5,485 bases of DNA from Fidelibacterota bacterium (lineage in GTDB: Bacteria > Fidelibacterota > Fidelibacteria > Fidelibacterales > Fidelibacteraceae). How positions within the stretch are numbered: the first letter of the stretch is position 1; each line of letters opens with the position of its first letter. The notes under the pieces were generated by a model. It did no database searches. It was given only the letters and a program-made list of their open reading frames with translations, and had not been told where the DNA came from. Below, piece by piece: positions 1 to 5,485 of this stretch. The translations under genes and the position numbers were made by a program. The stretch lies in assembly GCA_016937825.1 (NCBI GenBank), contig JAFGVT010000011.1, forward strand, positions 1 to 5,485. The letters are read 5' to 3'.

Positions 1-381
1 CGGATGAAAGGGGAGCCGCGCTTTCATTGCAATGCCTGCAACATTTCCTTTTCCGCGACCGTCAATACCGTCTTTCATAATACGCGCATTCCACTGGAAA
101 AATGGTTCGGTGCGATCGTGCTGCTTTTCGAGAGAAAAAAACCGGTCTCCGCGCGCGCGCTGGCTTCGGAAATACAGGTGAACAAGAACACCGCCTGGCA
201 GATGCTGGTGCGAATCAAGGAGTCCCTTGCCCAAACCTGCACGCGGGTCTCCGAAGGACTGAACCCGGAAGCGCTGTTCCGCGAGATCGAAGAAAAGGTC
301 AACCCTCAAAAGATCGATATTCTGCAATTGATCGTTAAAAAACTTCTGGAAGTCAACAAGGCCGATACAAAAATATCATGA
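1..381 (+). CDS. IS1595-type zinc-ribbon/HTH protein lacking a DDE domain (5' partial)
   Basis: The frame is open from base 1, so the true start probably lies upstream; the ATG at base 4 falls inside the conserved region and is unlikely to be the start. The visible part begins with the second half of a zinc ribbon, with two cysteines spaced C-x2-C (codons at 28 and 37). A segment follows that resembles the IS1595/ISXO2 transposase N-terminus (TVFHNTRIPLEKWF), then a helix-turn-helix-like stretch (SARALASEIQVNKNTAWQML, about bases 147-206) ending in RIKESL. In complete transposases a DDE nuclease domain follows. Here only a charged tail of about 45 residues remains before the stop, and the next gene begins at once. 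The first zinc-ribbon cysteine pair would lie upstream. Likely a stand-alone DNA-binding protein, perhaps a domesticated transposase fragment; a decayed insertion-sequence remnant is the alternative. No inverted repeats or target duplications were seen near its end. Confidence 0.7.
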   Translation, partial: RMKGEPRFHCNACNISFSATVNTVFHNTRIPLEKWFGAIVLLFERKKPVSARALASEIQVNKNTAWQMLVRIKESLAQTCTRVSEGLNPEALFREIEEKVNPQKIDILQLIVKKLLEVNKADTKIS

Positions 382-426
382 TGGCGGCGAAACCGGCATC
401 CGAGGCTAAAACACACACGGGAATAC

Positions 427-434
427 GGAGACAC
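427..434 (+). promoter_or_regulatory. Ribosome binding site deciding the start of the large activase gene
   Basis: GGAG at 427-430 lies four bases before the ATG at 435. The reading frame is also open from an ATG at 378, but that ATG has no purine-rich Shine-Dalgarno sequence before it. The 19 residues it would add do not resemble the start of an ASKHA ATPase. Family members normally begin a few residues before the first phosphate-binding motif, as the protein does when started at 435. Confidence 0.6.
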
Positions 435-3400
435 ATGAATGAACGCATGATCGGAATGGATGCCGGATCGGTCACGGTTTCGGTCGTTGAGATCGGCAGG
501 GACGGGAAACTTCTGAACGCCGTCTACCGTCCGCACGCCGGAAAACCGGCTGAATGCCTTCACGAAATTTTAAGCGCAATGGATTTCAACGGTGTTGTCG
601 GCGTTGCCCGCACCTCTACGGCTCCGGACCTGATCGCCCGCTGCCCCGAATACGATTCACGCGTTGCGGTCATCGCCGGAAGCAAGCATGCCTATCCGGA
701 CCTCCGTTCCATTCTTCACGTCGGCGGTGAAAAATTTGCGCTCATCCGATTTGACGAGAACGGGAACTACCGCCATCTGCGTTCCAACACGTCCTGCGCG
801 GCCGGGACCGGAGGATTTCTGGACCAGCAGGCTAAGCGCCTGCATCTGAAGGACAGCGCCGAACTTAGCGCGCTGGCGCTCTCCAATACCGGCGATACAC
901 CCAAGATCGCGTCCCGCTGCTCCGTATTTGCCAAAACGGATATCATTCACCGCCAGCAGGAAGGCTACTCCCTCGCCGAGATCTGCGACGGCCTGTGCCT
1001 GGGACTGGTCAACAATATTGCCGATACGCTGAACCTGCTGGAAGGCGGCCTTTCCCCCCTGGTCTTCACGGGCGGCGTCGCCCGCAATCTTGCGGTCGTA
1101 AAGCACCTGCGCAAGGTAACGGGCTCAGAGATCCGGGTGCACGAACATGCGCATCTTTTCGGCGCCATCGGCGCCGCATGGCTTGAACTTGAGCAAACTT
1201 CCCGTTCCGGGCGCGCGATACGGCGCGAGGACATCCTGCCGCCGCCCTCAAGCGACAAATCCTATTTCTACGACCCGCTCGATCTGACCCTGAGCAGCTA
1301 TCCCGATTTTAACGGGCGGGAGCATTACGACTTCCCGGTACGAAGCGGCGGCCGGCCGGTCGAAGTGGATATCTACCGCGAACTGGAGCCGGGGCTATCC
1401 TCGTCGCTGTCTTTGGGCATTGATATCGGTTCTACCTCCACCAAAGCCATTCTTATCGGTCCGGACCGCGTTCCGGTGGCGGGACTATACACCCGCACGG
1501 CCGGACAGCCGATCATCGCGGTGCAGGATATCTTTGAAACCATCGACGACATGAGCAAAAAACATGATCATACTTTCGATATTGTGTCGGTGGCAACGAC
1601 CGGGTCCGGCCGCAAATTTATCGGCAAGCTGATCGGTGCGGATCTGATCATGGATGAAATTTCCGCCCATGCCCGTGCCGCGGTGGAGCTGGATCCGAAG
1701 ATCGACACCATTATCGAGATCGGCGGACAGGATGCCAAATTCACGACCCTGCGCAACGGCGTTGTCACCTTTTCCAAGATGAACACCGTCTGCGCCGCAG
1801 GCACCGGAAGCTTTATCGAAGAACAGGCGCAGAAACTGAATGTGGGCCTGGCCGAATACTCCGAACGGACGCGCGGCGCTCGTGCGCCGCTCTCCAGCGA
1901 CCGCTGCACGGTCTTTATGGAACGCGACATCAATCATTATCTGAACAAAAATTATTCCGTGAACGAGATCCTGGCGACGGTGCTGTTCTCTGTCCGGGAG
2001 AACTATCTTCAAAAAGTCGCTTCCGGGGGCTCGATCGGAAAGCGTGTTTGTTTCCAGGGGGCAACGGCAAAGAACAAGGCACTGGTCGCGGCCTTTGAAC
2101 AAAAACTGAAACAGCCGGTCTTCGTATCCCGCTATTGCCATCTGACCGGAGCGCTCGGGGCTGCCATTACGGCAATGGGGAGCATCCGTGAAAAAAGCGG
2201 TTTCTGCGGGATCGGTATTTACAAACAGGAGATCCCGGTCCGCACCGAGATCTGCGACCTGTGTTACAATCATTGCCGTATCCGCATCGCCCGGGTCGGA
2301 GAAGAAGAGGTCGCCTACGGATTTCTTTGCGGAAGGGACTACAACACCAAAAAATTTGTTAAAAAAGAGCGTATCCCCTCTTTGCTGGAAGTTCGCAAAA
2401 AGCTCCTCGCGGACGACCTTCTGCCGGAGCTCAAAAACCCCCTGGCTACGGTGGGGATCCCGGCCGGGCTTCAGATCTTCGAAGAGCTTCCGCTTTGGAA
2501 GAAATTCTTTCATTCCCTGAACATAAAAACCGTGACATCGGAATCCGTCAAAGACGTGCTGGATCTGGGTAAAAAACAGACAGGCGCGGAATTCTGCTCT
2601 CCGATCACGGCATTCCACGGTCATGTGCGCTTTCTCGTTGACCGCTGCGATGTCATCTTTCTCCCGATCCATCTTGAAGACGGCAAGGAGCATGATCATC
2701 CGCAGCGCATGAGAAAATACTGCTATTACACGCAGTTCAGCTCGGTGATCACCTCGCTGATGAAAAAGAACGGTACGCGCATCCGCAGCATGCGACCCCT
2801 GATCAACCATCGTCAGAATCCGTTGCTGATCAAGGCGGAATTACTGAAAGCCCTTCTTCTTGCTTTTCCCGGAAAACTATCCATCCTGGCCGTGAACAAG
2901 GCGTACGACGAGGCCTGGGCCCATTACCGTGCCATCAGGGAAAGAATGAAAACGCTCTATACGCCGCCTGCGGACGGAGAGGTCAAGGTAGCCTTGCTGG
3001 GCAGACCCTATACCGTTCTTTCCGCCGCCATGAACAAGAGCATTCCGGACTATTTCGCGGAACAGGGTGTCGAGGCCTTCTTTACCGATTCGCTTCCCAC
3101 CGCTGATCCGGATGACGACATGAACCTGCTGCTCGACCATTTTCACTGGGCTTATCCGGCCGCGATCCTTGAGGCGGCGGATCTTTGCACGCGCACAAAA
3201 GGCTTGTATCCGGTGTTCATTACTTCCTTCATGTGCGCTCCGGACTCGTTCGCGCTGGAATACTTCAAGCGTATCATGGATGCGCACGAGAAGCCCTATC
3301 TCATTCTGCAGCTGGACGAGCACGATTCAAATGTCGGCTACGAAACCCGCGTTGAAGCGGGCGTGAGGGCGTTCAGGAACCACCTTGCGGCAACGCAGGG

Positions 3401-4628
3401 GGAAAACCCGAAACCCGCCAAATATCCCGTTGCCCCGACCACGGAGCATGAGATCAAGGGCAAAACGCTGCTGCTTCCCAACTGGGACCCGATGGTGATC
3501 CCGCTAATCGCCGCAAATCTTCGCTCCGCGGGGGTAGACGCCCGGGTATTGGAAGAAACGCCCCGGCTGATCGCAGAAAGCATGAAAATGAACACCGGCC
3601 AGTGCATACCGGTCAACGCGATCGCGCACGAATATATCACCTATATAAAAAAATATGGACTGGACCCCTCAAAGACCCTTTTGTGGATGACCCGGGGCGG
3701 CTGGGCCTGCAATATTCCGATGTACTCTCCCTATATTAAAACCCTGCTGAATGAGAGCGAAGAAAATGTCGGCGGCGCCGGCGTTTATATCGGCAATATC
3801 GCCATGTTCGACATCAGTCCCGTCGTTTCGGTAAAAACGTATTTTGCCTTCATGTTCGGAGGAAATTTAAAAAAGATCGGCTGTATGATCCGTCCCTATG
3901 AGGTGGAAAAGGGAAAGACGGATCGGGTGCTTGCCCAGTGCCGCAATATTTTTCGCGACGCCTTTCTGGGCAAAATGCGCTATCTGGATGCCGTGGAAAT
4001 GGTCATGGAATATCTCGATGCGATCGAGACCGACCGCAGCAGGCCGCGCCCCAAGGTGGCGATCTTCGGCGACCTGTATGTGCGCGATAACGAGGTCATG
4101 AACCAGGACCTGATCCATGTCATTGAAAAGGCCGGGGGGGAGGTCGTGATCACGCCCTATCACGATTATGCCAAGATCGCGTTCGCAGCGTATGAAAAAA
4201 AATGGCTGAAGCAACTGAACGTTTCGGATCTTGTCGTTTACCGGACCCTGCTGGCGGCCATGCAGCTGTTCGAGAACCGTTATCAGCCCAGTTTTGGGAA
4301 ATATGTCGGGGAAAGCGTTTCCCCGCGGAATCCGGATGCCGTCCGTGAGCTTGATCGGTTTCATATCCGCATCGAGCAGGATGGCGAAAGCTATGAGAAT
4401 ATCCTGAAAATATTCCGGATCATCAAGGAACACCCCGATATCGCCCTCTTTATTCAAACCAACCCCTCCTTCTGCTGCCCCTCGCTGATCACGGAAGCCA
4501 TGAGCAGGGACATTGAGGAGATCACCGGCGTTCCGGTGCTGACCATCACCTACGACGGAACGGATACGCCCAAGAACGACATGATCGTTCCCTACTTAAA
4601 ATACGCCCGCACGGGGGCTCCCGAATAA
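435..4628 (+). CDS. Multidomain acyl-CoA dehydratase activase / HgdB-like reductase fusion (BcrAD_BadFG x2 + DUF2229 + HgdB-like)
   Basis: Encodes 1397 residues if started at 435. Module 1 (about 5-255) and module 2 (about 326-590) are both BcrAD/BadFG ASKHA ATPase folds. Phosphate-1 motifs are GMDAGSVT (7-14) and GIDIGSTSTK (328-337). Each module carries the paired cluster cysteines of HgdC-type activators: C121 (CAAGTG) with C162 (SRCSVF), and C453 (CAAGTG) with C491 (DRCTVF). A single [4Fe-4S] cluster could therefore sit between the two halves of one chain. A C-x2-C-x3-C-x17-C hinge (C607, C610, C614, C632) leads into a DUF2229-like module (about 670-880, with C721 and C763). A long HgdB-like region follows, with C934 in FMCAPDSF, C1057 in GQCIPVN, C1092 in WACNIP, a second Rossmann-like start near 1206, and C1347-C1348 near the end. 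Known activators hydrolyse ATP to inject one low-potential electron into a dehydratase or reductase cluster. The protein is probably cytoplasmic; no signal peptide or membrane segment was noticed. No partner subunits are adjacent, so substrate and pathway are unknown. Family and order of modules are secure; the catalytic role is inferred. Confidence 0.9.
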   Translation: MNERMIGMDAGSVTVSVVEIGRDGKLLNAVYRPHAGKPAECLHEILSAMDFNGVVGVARTSTAPDLIARCPEYDSRVAVIAGSKHAYPDLRSILHVGGEKFALIRFDENGNYRHLRSNTSCAAGTGGFLDQQAKRLHLKDSAELSALALSNTGDTPKIASRCSVFAKTDIIHRQQEGYSLAEICDGLCLGLVNNIADTLNLLEGGLSPLVFTGGVARNLAVVKHLRKVTGSEIRVHEHAHLFGAIGAAWLELEQTSRSGRAIRREDILPPPSSDKSYFYDPLDLTLSSYPDFNGREHYDFPVRSGGRPVEVDIYRELEPGLSSSLSLGIDIGSTSTKAILIGPDRVPVAGLYTRTAGQPIIAVQDIFETIDDMSKKHDHTFDIVSVATTGSGRKFIGKLIGADLIMDEISAHARAAVELDPKIDTIIEIGGQDAKFTTLRNGVVTFSKMNTVCAAGTGSFIEEQAQKLNVGLAEYSERTRGARAPLSSDRCTVFMERDINHYLNKNYSVNEILATVLFSVRENYLQKVASGGSIGKRVCFQGATAKNKALVAAFEQKLKQPVFVSRYCHLTGALGAAITAMGSIREKSGFCGIGIYKQEIPVRTEICDLCYNHCRIRIARVGEEEVAYGFLCGRDYNTKKFVKKERIPSLLEVRKKLLADDLLPELKNPLATVGIPAGLQIFEELPLWKKFFHSLNIKTVTSESVKDVLDLGKKQTGAEFCSPITAFHGHVRFLVDRCDVIFLPIHLEDGKEHDHPQRMRKYCYYTQFSSVITSLMKKNGTRIRSMRPLINHRQNPLLIKAELLKALLLAFPGKLSILAVNKAYDEAWAHYRAIRERMKTLYTPPADGEVKVALLGRPYTVLSAAMNKSIPDYFAEQGVEAFFTDSLPTADPDDDMNLLLDHFHWAYPAAILEAADLCTRTKGLYPVFITSFMCAPDSFALEYFKRIMDAHEKPYLILQLDEHDSNVGYETRVEAGVRAFRNHLAATQGENPKPAKYPVAPTTEHEIKGKTLLLPNWDPMVIPLIAANLRSAGVDARVLEETPRLIAESMKMNTGQCIPVNAIAHEYITYIKKYGLDPSKTLLWMTRGGWACNIPMYSPYIKTLLNESEENVGGAGVYIGNIAMFDISPVVSVKTYFAFMFGGNLKKIGCMIRPYEVEKGKTDRVLAQCRNIFRDAFLGKMRYLDAVEMVMEYLDAIETDRSRPRPKVAIFGDLYVRDNEVMNQDLIHVIEKAGGEVVITPYHDYAKIAFAAYEKKWLKQLNVSDLVVYRTLLAAMQLFENRYQPSFGKYVGESVSPRNPDAVRELDRFHIRIEQDGESYENILKIFRIIKEHPDIALFIQTNPSFCCPSLITEAMSRDIEEITGVPVLTITYDGTDTPKNDMIVPYLKYARTGAPE

Positions 4629-4668
4629 AGGGTGCCGCCCGGACGCGGCTTGCGGGAACATTTCATTG

Positions 4669-4698
4669 TTGACATTTATTTGCTCTTTTTGTTATACT
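4669..4698 (+). promoter_or_regulatory. Sigma-70-type promoter with extended -10 for the glycosyltransferase gene
   Basis: A perfect -35 box TTGACA (4669-4674) is followed after 18 bases by TATACT (4693-4698), which matches the TATAAT consensus at five of six positions. A TGT triplet directly before it (4690-4692) forms an extended -10. The surrounding bases are clearly richer in A and T than the flanking genes. Initiation is expected near 4704-4706, giving a leader of only about 12-14 bases before the ATG at 4718. The promoter implies that the glycosyltransferase is transcribed independently of the upstream activase gene. Confidence 0.8.
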
Positions 4699-4705
4699 AT
4701 CCTTT

Positions 4706-4717
4706 AGAGGTTTTTTT
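4706..4717 (+). promoter_or_regulatory. Ribosome binding site with poly-T spacer
   Basis: AGAGG (4706-4710) is separated from the ATG at 4718 by exactly seven T residues (4711-4717), a normal Shine-Dalgarno spacing. The predicted transcription start falls at or just before this site, so the ribosome binding site would sit at the extreme 5' end of the mRNA. Confidence 0.65.
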
Positions 4718-5485
4718 ATGACCAGGACCAATGTCATTCAGTTCAGCGAATCCTTTCCTCCCGTTATGGACGGAGTCGCAAATGTCGCGCGCAATTACGC
4801 CTACTGGATCCGGCAGAAATACGGAAAATCCTATGTCGTGACGCCCGAGTTTCCGGGTTATGTGGACGATGAGATCTTTCCGGTCATTCGCTATCCCTCC
4901 CTGCCGCTTGCGCTCAGAAAACCCTACCGGCTGGGGGTCGGAGTACATAATCCCGGTTTGTGGAAAAAGCTGTACAACCTGAATGTCGATCTTGTGCATG
5001 CGCAAAGCCCTTTCAGCGCGGGGAATATCGCCCTGCAGTTCGCCCGCCAGAAGAACGTGCCGCTGGTTGCGACCTTTCATTCAAAATTCTACGACGATTT
5101 CAAGGAGGTGACCCGTTCGGATGCCATTTCGTGGCTGATGACCCACCTTGTCGTCGACTTTTTCTACTACGCGGATGCGGTCTGGGCGGTCAATGAAAGC
5201 ACTAAAGAAACGCTGATCTCCTATGGCTACAAAGGCTCGATCGATGTCGTGCCGAACGGATCGGATTTTGTGATACCCAAGGATCTCGACCTGCTTGTCC
5301 GCTCAAGCGAAAAGAAATATGGGATCTCGCACGAGGGGTTGGTTTTCCTCTTCGTCGGACAGATGGTGAAACAGAAGAACGTCCCCATGATCATCGATGC
5401 GCTGAAAAGGGTGCGGGATGCCGGGCAGGACTTCACGATGCTCTTTGTCGGGGAGGGGAAATCCCGTGAAGCCTTCGAAGAAACC
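4718..5485 (+). CDS. GT4-family glycosyltransferase (3' partial)
   Basis: The first 256 residues are visible and the frame is still open at the window end; related enzymes are usually near 400 residues, so about one third is missing. The start is fixed by the ribosome binding site and promoter just upstream. The N-terminal GT-B Rossmann domain shows the acceptor-side loop SFPPVMDGVANV (12-23), VHAQSPFSAGN and ATFHSKFYDDF. It is followed by AVNESTKETL (157-166) and VPNGSDF (178-184), the usual link into the C-terminal donor-binding domain. That domain starts with FVGQMVKQKN (212-221) and reaches VGEG (244-247). Family 4 enzymes transfer a sugar from an activated nucleotide donor with retention, typically to a lipid, exopolysaccharide or another sugar at the cytoplasmic face of the membrane. 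The usual arginine of the GR-x(n)-K donor motif is Q215 here, while K220 is kept. No signal peptide is seen. Donor and acceptor cannot be named, and no neighbouring cell-envelope gene is visible to help. Confidence 0.88.
   Translation, partial: MTRTNVIQFSESFPPVMDGVANVARNYAYWIRQKYGKSYVVTPEFPGYVDDEIFPVIRYPSLPLALRKPYRLGVGVHNPGLWKKLYNLNVDLVHAQSPFSAGNIALQFARQKNVPLVATFHSKFYDDFKEVTRSDAISWLMTHLVVDFFYYADAVWAVNESTKETLISYGYKGSIDVVPNGSDFVIPKDLDLLVRSSEKKYGISHEGLVFLFVGQMVKQKNVPMIIDALKRVRDAGQDFTMLFVGEGKSREAFEET

Noticed and set aside
1..434. A complete insertion sequence at the left edge
   Set aside because: No DDE domain, terminal inverted repeat or target-site duplication is visible, and the left part lies outside the window.
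1873..1890. Perfect 7-bp inverted repeat with a 4-base loop
   Set aside because: It lies inside the activase coding region and encodes the GC-rich RGARAP segment; nothing else suggests a regulatory role.
1485..2810. Long open frame on the minus strand (441 codons)
   Set aside because: It is fully antisense to the well-supported activase gene, its protein has no recognisable motif and an odd composition, and no ribosome binding site supports it. It is a shadow of codon bias in a GC-rich gene.
4134..4202. G7 (4134-4140) and A8 (4195-4202) tracts as phase-variation or frameshift sites in the activase gene
   Set aside because: Both are read in frame with continuous family-like protein on either side, and tracts of this length arise by chance from glycine, glutamate and lysine codons. 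Population data would be needed to claim more.
3867..4457. Open frame on the minus strand (196 codons)
   Set aside because: It is antisense to the HgdB-like part of the activase gene and shows no family resemblance.
4634..4649. Small inverted repeat (GCCGC, 6-base loop, GCGGC) after the activase stop codon as a terminator
   Set aside because: The stem is only five base pairs and is not followed by a run of T residues. The T-rich stretches further on belong to the promoter and leader of the next gene.
4697..5080. Open frame on the minus strand overlapping the promoter and glycosyltransferase start
   Set aside because: The plus-strand glycosyltransferase has clear family motifs plus a promoter and ribosome binding site; the antisense frame has none.

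Overview
The window looks like a bacterial chromosome of moderate GC (roughly mid-50s percent by eye) and tightly packed, with all supported genes on the + strand. The main gene encodes an ATP-driven, iron-sulfur electron-injecting protein of the 2-hydroxyacyl-CoA dehydratase activase / benzoyl-CoA reductase superfamily. These proteins are very oxygen sensitive, so the organism is most likely a strict or fermentative anaerobe. A phylum cannot be fixed from the sequence; anaerobic Bacillota or Spirochaetota would fit, but this is only an impression.

Layout: (1) 1-381 is the 3' part of a gene for a small protein resembling the N-terminal zinc-ribbon and helix-turn-helix region of IS1595/ISXO2-type transposases, with no DDE catalytic domain after it. 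(2) 435-4628 is one uninterrupted gene of 1397 codons. It encodes two tandem BcrAD/BadFG-type ATPase modules, a cysteine-rich hinge, a DUF2229-like module and a long HgdB-like C-terminal region. (3) 4629-4717 is an 89-base spacer carrying a near-consensus sigma-70 promoter with an extended -10 element. (4) 4718-5485 is the first 256 codons of a GT-B fold family 4 glycosyltransferase that runs off the window end.

How the genes relate: the first two could be co-transcribed, since the first stop codon overlaps an in-frame ATG of the second reading frame and the preferred start lies only 53 bases beyond it. The glycosyltransferase has its own promoter and is probably an independent unit. No dehydratase subunit genes, CoA-transferase or electron-transfer flavoprotein genes are visible, so the substrate of the large protein cannot be named. 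The most interesting object is that protein: it joins the ATPase motor (as a covalent pseudo-dimer) and reductase-like acceptor modules in one chain. No tRNA, rRNA, CRISPR array or complete mobile element was seen.
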